Below are positions 6,111 through 12,960 of a DNA stretch of 22,956 bases, piece after piece. Under the pieces are notes generated by a model. The model was not told the origin of the DNA. It ran no database searches and saw nothing but the letters and a program-made list of their open reading frames with translations. How positions within the stretch are numbered: position 1 is the first letter of the stretch; the number at the start of each line of letters is the position of its first letter. Location: the NCBI GenBank assembly GCA_934122215.1, contig CAKOWF010000014.1, forward strand, positions 1 to 22,956, read 5' to 3'. Source of the stretch: an uncultured Bacilli bacterium. Its GTDB lineage: Bacteria; Bacillota_I; Bacilli_A; RF39; UBA660. The position numbers and the translations under genes were made by a program.

Positions 6111-7295
6111 ATGAATAAATACTTTAGCAATAAAAATTATAGAATGTTATATTATGATAATTTTTTTAAAACATTTGCGAATGGAATATATTCCGTATTT
6201 ACACCCGTCATCTTATATAAATCTGGTGTAAGTGTTACAATGATAATTTTTATATATATGATTCAATTTTTGATAATGGGATTATTTACACCATTATCAG
6301 GTACGTTATCTAAAGGAATAGGTATGGCAAATACAAAATTTTTTAATTATATACTTAAAACAATAAGTATGCTATTAGTTCTAAATGTTGAAACAAATAT
6401 TATTAATTATTTAGAGATTGCAGTAATATATGGATTTAGTGGTGCAATTAATAATCCATTAAATACATATATACCTAGTAAAATTGTTAAAGAAGATTTT
6501 AGAGGAAGATTTAATTCTTTTACATATATTTTAAGATGTTTTTCATGTATATTGGGTTACATCTTTGCTGGTGTCTTTTTGATTAAAGGCAATAATACTA
6601 TAATAGTAATTTCAGTTTTTATATCTTATACTATTGCATATTTCGCACTAATAAATTTAGATGAAAACCTAAATTGTAATATTAATTCTTCTTTTAAAGA
6701 AAGTTATAAGTATTTATTAAGAAAAACTAAAAATAAAGAATTAAAACAAGTTGCAGGATTAAGGTCTTTTATAATATTAGAAAGATTAATTGCAGTACCT
6801 TTATATTTATATATGTCTATAAAAGATTTGAAAACTTTTACTTCATTGTATATTATTTCAACAATAGTAGAGTTATTTAGTTTATTTATAAGCGGTAATA
6901 TATTTGATAAAAATAAACAAAAGATATTTAATATAATCTCTATTATTAAAGGTATAATAACAACAGTATTTTTATTTTGTAAAAACATATATGTTTTAAT
7001 GATAAATCAATCTTTGTATAAGTTGGTAGATAACGTATATGATTCTTCATACTCAGCATTATCTCAAAGTAAGGTTGAAAAAGATAAAGATGATTCAATG
7101 TTACTATCTATGATTCATGAGATGTGTTTATGTTTTTATGAAACTGTTGTTCTTTTTGGACTACTAATTATAAGTATTTTAGATATTAATTTGGTATTTA
7201 AAATTATGTTTATAGGTTCAATTCTTGTTTTAATTATAAATGCAAAGTTAGTAACAAAATGGGATGATTTAAAAAAAATACAAGTTTCAAGATAA
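6111..7295 (+). CDS. MFS transporter
   Basis: The 394-aa polytopic membrane protein has regularly spaced hydrophobic segments throughout its length. A basic linker in the middle (about residues 190-215, rich in Lys) separates two halves, as in major facilitator proteins. Conserved MFS-like features include FTPLSGTLSKG in the first cytoplasmic loop and SGNIFDKNKQK at the equivalent place in the second half. A small-molecule efflux pump of the drug/H+ type is most likely. The start is ATG 6111 with AGGTGATGAG directly upstream. It has its own promoter. It lies in a cluster with an AraC/GyrI-type regulator and a nitroreductase, consistent with a detoxification role (inference). Substrate unknown. 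Confidence 0.8.
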   Translation: MNKYFSNKNYRMLYYDNFFKTFANGIYSVFTPVILYKSGVSVTMIIFIYMIQFLIMGLFTPLSGTLSKGIGMANTKFFNYILKTISMLLVLNVETNIINYLEIAVIYGFSGAINNPLNTYIPSKIVKEDFRGRFNSFTYILRCFSCILGYIFAGVFLIKGNNTIIVISVFISYTIAYFALINLDENLNCNINSSFKESYKYLLRKTKNKELKQVAGLRSFIILERLIAVPLYLYMSIKDLKTFTSLYIISTIVELFSLFISGNIFDKNKQKIFNIISIIKGIITTVFLFCKNIYVLMINQSLYKLVDNVYDSSYSALSQSKVEKDKDDSMLLSMIHEMCLCFYETVVLFGLLIISILDINLVFKIMFIGSILVLIINAKLVTKWDDLKKIQVSR

Positions 7296-7380
7296 TACAT
7301 TGATACTTAATTTTTAATTGATTAAGAAGGAATATTATTAAAATAAAATAAAGATTGCAGTTTTATAATATAAATAAATT

Positions 7381-7408
7381 TTGATATAAAATATATAAAT
7401 AATATAAT
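7381..7408 (+). promoter_or_regulatory. SigA-type promoter TTGATA-16-TATAAT
   Basis: TTGATA at 7381-7386 and TATAAT at 7403-7408 with a 16-bp spacer. The predicted start falls at the inverted repeat 7416-7449 ahead of the phosphodiesterase gene. Confidence 0.55.
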
Positions 7409-7415
7409 AGAAAGA

Positions 7416-7449
7416 AATCTAATATTGACTATTAAGTCGTGATTAGATT
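7416..7449. repeat. Nested inverted repeat in the leader of the phosphodiesterase gene
   Basis: Outer arms AATCTAAT (7416-7423) and ATTAGATT (7442-7449) are exact complements. Inside them GACT (7427-7430) and AGTC (7435-7438) also pair around ATTA, leaving symmetric 3-base internal loops. The structure ends two bases before the ribosome site AGGTGAT. It could be an operator at the transcription start or an mRNA hairpin affecting translation. Confidence 0.65.
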
Positions 7450-7461
7450 ATAGGTGATTTT

Positions 7462-8190
7462 ATGAATAAATTTATTAATTATGCTCATAGAGGTGCTTCA
7501 AGTTATGCACCAGAAAACACAATGGTAGCTTTTCAAAAGGCAATTGAATTAGGCGCTAATGGAATAGAATTAGATTTACAACAAACTAAAGATGGTAAAA
7601 TAGTTATTTTTCATGATGAAGAAATTGATAATAAATCTAATGGAATAGGAAAAATAGAAAATTACAATTATAGTGATTTATACAACATGGATTTTGGAAG
7701 TTGGTTTAATACAAAATTTAAAGGTGAACATATTGTACTATTTGATAGTTTTGCTAAAGAATATTTAAATAAAAATTTAACTTTTGCAATTGAATTAAAA
7801 GGTGTAGGATATGAAAAACAAGTATTGGATATTATAAATAAATATTCTAATTTAAATAATATTTATATAACATCATTTAAATATGAAGCATTAGAAAATA
7901 TTAGAAAAATAGATTCTAATATAAAAATTTCTTGGTTAATTCAAGAAAAAATAAATGAAAATAATTTGACAAAATTATTAAAGATAAATGGAAATCAAAT
8001 TTGTCCTTCAGCAGCAAATGTAACACCTGAAGAAATAAAATTGGCAAATTCAAAAGGTATTGGTGTTAGATTATGGGGAGTAAGTGATGAAGAATTAATG
8101 AAAAAAGTTTATAAACTAAATATAGATGGAATGACTGTAAACTTTCCTGATAAACTTAAAACACTTTTGGATGATGACACAAGGATGTAA
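7462..8190 (+). CDS. Glycerophosphodiester phosphodiesterase
   Basis: The 242-aa protein is a clear GDPD-family TIM barrel. It has the N-terminal HRGA (catalytic His9 and Arg10), PENT (17-20), the metal ligands in IELDL (Glu36, Asp38), the second catalytic His in IFHDE (His51) and the later metal ligand in FAIELKG. It hydrolyses glycerophosphodiesters to sn-glycerol 3-phosphate and an alcohol. No signal peptide is visible, so it is cytoplasmic, like UgpQ, and probably recycles lipid head-group products. Start ATG 7462 with AGGTGAT at 7451-7457. It is a single-gene unit with its own promoter, leader hairpin and terminator. Confidence 0.93.
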   Translation: MNKFINYAHRGASSYAPENTMVAFQKAIELGANGIELDLQQTKDGKIVIFHDEEIDNKSNGIGKIENYNYSDLYNMDFGSWFNTKFKGEHIVLFDSFAKEYLNKNLTFAIELKGVGYEKQVLDIINKYSNLNNIYITSFKYEALENIRKIDSNIKISWLIQEKINENNLTKLLKINGNQICPSAANVTPEEIKLANSKGIGVRLWGVSDEELMKKVYKLNIDGMTVNFPDKLKTLLDDDTRM

Positions 8191-8216
8191 ATATTAAAAA
8201 AATATATAAATAATTT

Positions 8217-8243
8217 AAAACACTTTAATAAAGTGTTTTTTTT
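8217..8243 (+). terminator. Rho-independent terminator after the phosphodiesterase gene
   Basis: AAAACACTTT (8217-8226) and AAAGTGTTTT (8230-8239) form a 10-bp stem with loop AAT, continuing into a T run. The last Ts double as the start of the next promoter's -35. Confidence 0.9.
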
Positions 8244-8270
8244 GACAAAATAAAATACAAGTATTATAAT
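8242..8270 (+). promoter_or_regulatory. Full-consensus SigA promoter TTGACA-17-TATAAT
   Basis: TTGACA (8242-8247), exactly 17 bases, TATAAT (8265-8270). It starts inside the T run of the preceding terminator. This is the strongest-looking promoter in the window and drives the transglutaminase-like gene, possibly also the patatin gene. Confidence 0.85.
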
Positions 8271-8295
8271 CAAAAACATTAAGGAGAAGATAGTT

Positions 8296-9180
8296 TTGAA
8301 AATAGATGAATACATAGAACAATTAAAAGAACAAACAAAATCTTATAATGAAATAGAAAAATTAAGATATGTCTATTTAAATCTTGGAAAAATTATGTCT
8401 TTCAATCCAGAATTTATATATGGCCCAGAAAAGAAAAAAATAAGCATATACAAAAATATTTCAAATGATATAAAAGAACTAAATAAAAATTTTGAAGAAG
8501 GAATAATTATATGTAAGTCATTAGCGCTTATACTAAAATATATTTTAAACAATTTAAATATAAAGACAGATATATATGTTTATTATGATGAAGGTATAAC
8601 ATATGAACATGTAAATAATATTGTAACTTTAGAAGGGGAAAAATATATAATTGACTTACAACAAGATTTAAAAAACATTCAAATACATTCGACAACAGAC
8701 TACTTTCTCATGGATATATATGAAGAACAATGTATATCAAAAAGTCAACTAAAAAAAATAGATGAAAAAATAGGATATATAACAGAGCAAAATCCCTATA
8801 TAGAAGAATATTTATATGAAATAAAAAAATTATTAAAAGATAATTTAAGTGTAGAAGAAAAATTAGAAATAATTTTAGATAAATTAACTAACTATATAAA
8901 TACAAATGATATGGGATACTATGAGATTAGAAGAGCATATTACTCACTAGTATCATCATTATTACCTCAAAAGGAAAGAATAAAAATTAAATTTGTAGAT
9001 GGATATAAAATGGGTACAAAAAAAGAATATAGTTTATTTATTTACACAAATAATATAATATATATGTACAATAATAATAAATTTAACAAAATAACATTAT
9101 ATGACACTTCATTACTTATAAAAAATGGATACATATTATTAGGAGATATACCTGGATTAAAAAAAATATTAAAAAAATAA
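8296..9180 (+). CDS. Transglutaminase-like (cysteine protease fold) protein, function unknown
   Basis: The 294-aa protein has no signal peptide or membrane segment. A Cys-His-Asp triad in transglutaminase-like order can be read: Cys73 in IICKSLALILKYILNNL (a helix following the Cys), His105 in YEHVNNIV, and Asp120 in KYIIDLQQD. The rest (about 140-294) is helical then beta-rich and unassigned. The start is TTG 8296, with AAGGAG at 8281-8286 at a good distance and a full-consensus promoter upstream. Members of this fold act as peptidases, transglutaminases or deamidases; the substrate is unknown. It stands 30 bases before a patatin-like lipase gene. The triad is read by eye and needs structure prediction to confirm. 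Confidence 0.6.
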   Translation: MKIDEYIEQLKEQTKSYNEIEKLRYVYLNLGKIMSFNPEFIYGPEKKKISIYKNISNDIKELNKNFEEGIIICKSLALILKYILNNLNIKTDIYVYYDEGITYEHVNNIVTLEGEKYIIDLQQDLKNIQIHSTTDYFLMDIYEEQCISKSQLKKIDEKIGYITEQNPYIEEYLYEIKKLLKDNLSVEEKLEIILDKLTNYINTNDMGYYEIRRAYYSLVSSLLPQKERIKIKFVDGYKMGTKKEYSLFIYTNNIIYMYNNNKFNKITLYDTSLLIKNGYILLGDIPGLKKILKK

Positions 9181-9186
9181 AAAATT

Positions 9187-9195
9187 TGATATAAT
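9187..9195 (+). promoter_or_regulatory. Extended -10 promoter (TGATATAAT) for the patatin gene
   Basis: TATAAT (9190-9195) with a TGA extension, ending 15 bases before ATG 9211. The expected transcription start is near 9202, so the leader would be under 10 nt and begin at the GGTGAT ribosome site. Confidence 0.6.
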
Positions 9196-9210
9196 AAATA
9201 TGGTGATAAT

Positions 9211-10449
9211 ATGAGAGCAATAGTCTTATCTGGTGGAGGATCAAAAGGCGCTTACGAAATGGGAGTTTGGGCAGCACTTAGAAAATTAAATATTAAATAT
9301 GATATAGTTACGGGAACTAGTGTTGGTGCTTTAAATGCAGCTGTAATGACACAACAAACTTTCTATAAAGGACTTCTTTTTTGGCATAATTTAAATTCTA
9401 AAATGATATTTGATCAAGAAATAAAAGAAGATTATAATACAAAAGAAGGTAAAAAAAATATATTAAAAATATACGCTAAAGGTGTATTAAATGGTGGAAT
9501 GGATGTAAAAGGATTAGATGCAACACTGAGAAAAGTAATAGATCCTAAAAAATTTTTTAGATCAAAAATAAACATGGGAATAATAACATTTAATGTAAAA
9601 ACATTAAAACCAAAAGTAGTAACAAAAAAAGATTTAAATGAATCTAACTTATGTGATTATTTACTAGCAAGTGCCTCATGTTTTCCAGCTTTTAAAATGA
9701 AAGAAATAGATAATGAAAATTATATAGATGGCGGTATATATGATAATTTGCCAATTAATTTAGCAGCTTCATTAGGTGCAACAGAAGTAATAGCTGTTGA
9801 TTTAAAAGAAGTAGGATTTAAACAAAAAGTAAAAGATCAAAACTTGAAAATAACATACATTTCCCCAAGAAATGATATAGGTTCATTTTTAATATTTGAA
9901 AAAAATATGGCTAGAAGAGCTATGAAGCTTGGATATAATGATACTTTAAAAACAATGAATAAATTAGATGGTAATATATATACATTTCATCTAAATGATT
10001 TAAATAAAAACTTCAATAAATATAGCAAGCTATATATTAATAATATAAAAAAATATTTAAATATAGAAAAACAAAATGATTTATTAGATGGAATATTAAA
10101 ATTAAGTATTATAAAAAAAATATTTAATGAAAAAACAATGGAAAAAGAATATATAAATTTAGTAGAACAACTAGGTGTAAATTTAGAACTAGATGATACT
10201 AAAATATATAGTATAAATAAATACAACAAAGAACTGATAAATACATTTTCTAAGGTAGAAAATGATTTAGAAATAGAAAACTTAATAAAACAAAATAAAT
10301 TAAAAAAATTACTAAATAATAAAGCAACTATCAAATATATATATGATATGTTAGAAATCAAAAACAAAAAGAAATTATATGGAATAATTTTACTTTTTCC
10401 AAAACTATTTCTACAGGCAGTATATTTAAAAACTATTATTGAAAAATAA
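9211..10449 (+). CDS. Patatin-like phospholipase
   Basis: The 412-aa protein has a complete patatin catalytic core. This consists of the glycine-rich oxyanion loop GGGSKG (8-13), nucleophile elbow GTSVG with Ser37, and the catalytic dyad Asp173 in DGGIYDNLP. It hydrolyses acyl esters of phospholipids or related lipids. The lipase domain covers about residues 1-215. The C-terminal half is a Lys/Asn-rich helical region without a recognised domain, ending in a hydrophobic patch that could touch membrane. No signal peptide is seen, so it is cytoplasmic. RssA/YlbK-like bacterial patatins are about 300 aa, so the extension is notable. Start ATG 9211 with GGTGAT at 9202-9207. Confidence 0.92.
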   Translation: MRAIVLSGGGSKGAYEMGVWAALRKLNIKYDIVTGTSVGALNAAVMTQQTFYKGLLFWHNLNSKMIFDQEIKEDYNTKEGKKNILKIYAKGVLNGGMDVKGLDATLRKVIDPKKFFRSKINMGIITFNVKTLKPKVVTKKDLNESNLCDYLLASASCFPAFKMKEIDNENYIDGGIYDNLPINLAASLGATEVIAVDLKEVGFKQKVKDQNLKITYISPRNDIGSFLIFEKNMARRAMKLGYNDTLKTMNKLDGNIYTFHLNDLNKNFNKYSKLYINNIKKYLNIEKQNDLLDGILKLSIIKKIFNEKTMEKEYINLVEQLGVNLELDDTKIYSINKYNKELINTFSKVENDLEIENLIKQNKLKKLLNNKATIKYIYDMLEIKNKKKLYGIILLFPKLFLQAVYLKTIIEK

Positions 10450-10458
10450 AAAATAAAA

Positions 10459-10467
10459 TGATACTAT
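10459..10467 (+). promoter_or_regulatory. Extended -10 promoter (TGATACTAT)
   Basis: TGA plus TACTAT (10462-10467), 16 bases before ATG 10484. This is the same architecture as at 9187. Confidence 0.45.
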
Positions 10468-10483
10468 TAAAGTAGGTGAAAAT

Positions 10484-11728
10484 ATGAAAAAAATGTTTGG
10501 TTTGTTATTGATATTATTAATTGGATATTTTGGATTTCAATTACTATTTAGATTCGTAGATAAAGGACATATAGAAGAATATGAAATAACTACAAATAAT
10601 CAAGTATTTAATATAAAAGAAATATATACAGTAAATACTGAGGAAGATAATAATTATTATTTAGAAATAAAAGTAAATGATGAAATATTTGATATCCAAA
10701 TATATGATAATTTAAATATGGCAAAAAGAATAGTAACAGATATATATTATTATAATGGTGATTATAAATGTATAATTCCAGTAATAAATAAAGAAAAATA
10801 TGGGAATGTTATATGTAAAAGTGGTAATACATATTATAATTATGAAGATATAAAAGGAAAAAATTCATCATTAGATTTATTTGTCAAAGAATTAAATTTA
10901 AATATGGTAGAAAACAAAGAATTAAGTACCAAAAATAAAATAACAATATATGATAATTTGTTAGATAATCATTATATAGCTTTAGAAACTTATAAAGGAA
11001 TAACTACAATAAATAAAAAAAATATAAGTACTATGGTCGATATAAATTTATTTGAAAAAGATATTTATACTAAAGATATATCATGCTTTATAGACAAATA
11101 TTACCTTGTAGCTGATTACAATAAACAAACAAAATTTAATGAATTTAAATTAGTAGATATAACAAATAACAAAATAAAAACAATTAAATATGATTATGAT
11201 ATATCACTAGATTCATATATTTTAGGTACTTATCAAAATAAAGTATATTTATTTGATAATAATTCTAAAAAAGAATATGAAATAGACATAAAAAAGGAAA
11301 CTGTTATAGAAGTTGGAAATATAAATATAGGAATTAAAATATTAACAAATGGTAATTTTGAAAATATAAATGCTTACACTGTATATCAAAATAAAACAAA
11401 ATTTACTCCATATGAAGTAAGTTATACATTTAATAATCAAAATTATGATTTAGTTTTAAAAGTTGGTAAAGAAAAAAGTGGATATTACTATATATTTGAA
11501 AAAAATGGAAATAAATATAAAGTATATCGTTCAAATATTCAAAATGGATTAAATAAAATTTACCTTTTTGAAACAGACAATACTAATTTGTTATATTCAA
11601 AAGATAGTGTTTATTACTTGGATGGTAAATATTTGAAAAGATATGATAATAAAGGAAATAGAATAATATTAGAATATTCAGAATTAGAATTTAATCATAA
11701 TATAAAAATAGGGCTATTTAATAAATAG
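10484..11728 (+). CDS. Membrane-anchored extracytoplasmic protein, unknown function
   Basis: The 414-aa protein has a single N-terminal hydrophobic segment (about residues 4-23: FGLLLILLIGYFGFQLLF) preceded by Lys-Lys. This fits an uncleaved signal anchor with the rest outside the cell. The outer part is Tyr/Asn/Lys-rich with many short beta-prone stretches. Repeating patterns such as YYLDGKYLKRYDNKGN suggest a beta-propeller-like or WG/YD-repeat fold. No catalytic motif is recognised. Start ATG 10484 with AGGTGAA upstream. It has its own weak promoter and a terminator shared with the convergent RHH gene. Only topology can be stated with confidence. Confidence 0.6.
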   Translation: MKKMFGLLLILLIGYFGFQLLFRFVDKGHIEEYEITTNNQVFNIKEIYTVNTEEDNNYYLEIKVNDEIFDIQIYDNLNMAKRIVTDIYYYNGDYKCIIPVINKEKYGNVICKSGNTYYNYEDIKGKNSSLDLFVKELNLNMVENKELSTKNKITIYDNLLDNHYIALETYKGITTINKKNISTMVDINLFEKDIYTKDISCFIDKYYLVADYNKQTKFNEFKLVDITNNKIKTIKYDYDISLDSYILGTYQNKVYLFDNNSKKEYEIDIKKETVIEVGNINIGIKILTNGNFENINAYTVYQNKTKFTPYEVSYTFNNQNYDLVLKVGKEKSGYYYIFEKNGNKYKVYRSNIQNGLNKIYLFETDNTNLLYSKDSVYYLDGKYLKRYDNKGNRIILEYSELEFNHNIKIGLFNK

Positions 11729-11737
11729 TCCTATTTT
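11705..11737. terminator. Bidirectional terminator between convergent genes
   Basis: AAAATAGG-GCTATT and AATAGT-CCTATTTT are complementary except one G-T position. The As and Ts at both ends serve as U-tracts for each strand. It overlaps the stop codons of both the membrane protein gene and the convergent RHH gene. Confidence 0.85.
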
Positions 11738-11913
11738 GTCCCTACATCAAATGTTTCAATTTCTCCATGTTTTTTTTCATAATCTTTTATATATTGTTTC
11801 ATAATATATTCTAATTCACTATTAAAAGAACGCATTTCTTCTTTAGCTATATATTTTAATTTATCATGGAGTGTTTCATTTATTCTAAGTGTATAATATA
11901 TTGTTTGTTTCAA
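11731..11913 (-). CDS. Ribbon-helix-helix (Arc-like) transcriptional regulator
   Basis: The 60-aa protein fits the Arc/MetJ ribbon-helix-helix pattern. A polar beta strand (IYYTLRIN) is followed by helix A (TLHDKLKYIAKEEM), a turn, and helix B (FNSELEYIMKQYIKDYEKKHG). Such proteins bind DNA as dimers of dimers, with the strand in the major groove. The start is TTG 11911-11913 with GGAGG 7 bases upstream on the minus strand. It is divergent from the LysM gene, and the 125-bp gap holds two copies of a 13-bp direct repeat that are good candidate operators. It likely represses itself and the LysM gene (inference). Confidence 0.8.
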   Translation of the reverse strand: MKQTIYYTLRINETLHDKLKYIAKEEMRSFNSELEYIMKQYIKDYEKKHGEIETFDVGTK

Positions 11914-11941
11914 GATACTACCTCCTACCTTAATATAATAT

Positions 11942-11992
11942 CAAAATGTAACTATTATGATATAGACTTAAAATAAACACAAAATGTAACTA
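11942..11992. promoter_or_regulatory. Direct-repeat operator candidates (CAAAATGTAACTA, two copies)
   Basis: CAAAATGTAACTA occurs at 11942-11954 and again at 11980-11992, 38 bp apart, in the divergent gap. The left copy lies between the likely -35 and -10 of the RHH gene. The right copy abuts the -35 position of the LysM gene promoter. RHH repressors commonly bind direct repeats, so autoregulation fits. Confidence 0.55.
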
Positions 11993-12015
11993 CTCACTAA
12001 TTTAATAAAATTTCA

Positions 12016-12021
12016 TATAAT
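12016..12021 (+). promoter_or_regulatory. -10 element of the LysM gene
   Basis: Consensus TATAAT ends 17 bases before ATG 12039. The expected -35 position (about 11993-11998) is poor and adjoins the operator-like repeat. Confidence 0.45.
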
Positions 12022-12038
12022 ATTCTGGAAGGTGAGTT

Positions 12039-12449
12039 ATGTATAAAATATATCAAGTAGGCAATGAAACTTTAGAAGATATTGCTAAAAAATTAAATAC
12101 AAATGTTGATGAAATAGTTAGATTAAATGGAACATCAAATATAATACCTGGAAGTTATATAATAGTCCCAGCAAATAAAGATTTTACAACATATATAGTA
12201 AAACAAGGTGATAATATTTATTCAATAGCAAAAAATAATGGAGTAGACTATGAAACTTTATTAAAAGTAAATGGCTTAGACCAAAATGATTATATATATC
12301 CAAACCAAGAAATAATTATACCAAATAAAAAAATATATGTAACAAAAGAAAATGAAACAATAAAAGATATTATAAATAAATTAAATATAAATAATATTAA
12401 AAATATAGAAGATTTATATCTATTAAAAGATCAAATGATTAAATTTTAA
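12039..12449 (+). CDS. LysM-repeat protein
   Basis: The 136-aa protein contains two clear LysM modules. One is at residues about 3-45 (ETLEDIAKKLNTNVDEIVRLN, then PGSYIIVP), the second at about 51-95 (GDNIYSIAKNNGVDYETLLKVNG, then PNQEIIIP). A third, degenerate copy occupies the C-terminus. LysM binds GlcNAc-containing glycans such as peptidoglycan. There is no signal peptide, so it may act inside the cell. LysM proteins of spore coats (SafA, SpoVID type) also lack a signal, but a spore role is only a guess. Start ATG 12039 with AAGGTGAG. Possibly controlled by the divergent RHH repressor. Confidence 0.85.
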   Translation: MYKIYQVGNETLEDIAKKLNTNVDEIVRLNGTSNIIPGSYIIVPANKDFTTYIVKQGDNIYSIAKNNGVDYETLLKVNGLDQNDYIYPNQEIIIPNKKIYVTKENETIKDIINKLNINNIKNIEDLYLLKDQMIKF

Positions 12450-12469
12450 AAGATATAATCTTTTTTTTT
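12448..12469 (+). terminator. Rho-independent terminator after the LysM gene
   Basis: AAAAGAT (12448-12454), loop ATA, ATCTTTT (12458-12464) followed by Ts. Confidence 0.75.
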
Positions 12470-12483
12470 ATAAAAAAATGGGT

Positions 12484-12489
12484 TATAAT
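12484..12489 (+). promoter_or_regulatory. -10 element of the lipoprotein/AAA operon
   Basis: Consensus TATAAT 15 bases before ATG 12505. It lies inside a longer ORF beginning at 12478, which argues against that upstream start. No good -35 is visible. Confidence 0.45.
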
Positions 12490-12504
12490 GGTAATGGTGA
12501 TGAT

Positions 12505-12960
12505 ATGAAAAAAATTATATTAATATTGACAAGTTTATTACTTGTAACAGGATGCGGTAACAATAGCATTTATAAAAACTATGAAGTAGTTAACAAAAGT
12601 AGTGAAAAGCATACAACTACTATTGAACTAACATATGAAGAATATGAAAATAAAATAAAAAATAAAGATTCTTTTGTTTTATTGATGTGGCAAACAGGAT
12701 GCAGTCATTGTATTTCTTTTGAACCAACATTAAATAAAATAATAACTTACTATAACTTAGAAATTTATTCAATCAATCTAGCAAATATAACTGATGAAGA
12801 ATATTCAAAGATAGAAAATAAGACTTTTATTACAGGAACACCAACAACAGTAGTATTTAAAGATGGGGTAACACAGACTAAAAAGTTAATAGGCGATAAA
12901 GAAGCAAAAGAAGTGTTAGACTTTTTAACAAGATATAATTACTTGAAGGAAGTGAAGTAA
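12505..12960 (+). CDS. Thioredoxin-fold lipoprotein
   Basis: The 151-aa protein starts with a lipoprotein signal: Lys-Lys, a hydrophobic core and lipobox LVTGC, with Cys17 as the lipidated residue. The mature part is thioredoxin-like. It has an active site CSHC (Cys66-Cys69) after LLMWQTG, and the cis-proline loop TGTPTTVVF. It would be anchored on the outer face of the membrane and act as a thiol-disulphide oxidoreductase or reductant. The start ATG 12505 follows GGTGATG and gives a proper signal peptide. The longer ORF from 12478 would place nine polar residues before it and overlap the -10. The stop overlaps the start of the AAA+ ATPase gene (TAATG). Confidence 0.85.
   Translation: MKKIILILTSLLLVTGCGNNSIYKNYEVVNKSSEKHTTTIELTYEEYENKIKNKDSFVLLMWQTGCSHCISFEPTLNKIITYYNLEIYSINLANITDEEYSKIENKTFITGTPTTVVFKDGVTQTKKLIGDKEAKEVLDFLTRYNYLKEVK

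Noticed and set aside
9987..10367. Minus-strand 126-aa hydrophobic ORF inside the patatin gene
   Set aside because: It is the complement of Lys/Asn-rich coding sequence, which gives Phe/Leu/Ile on the other strand, with no ribosome site; other minus-strand ORFs inside genes were rejected likewise.
12478..12504. Longer start for the thioredoxin-like lipoprotein
   Set aside because: It would put nine polar residues before the signal peptide and overlap the -10 TATAAT.
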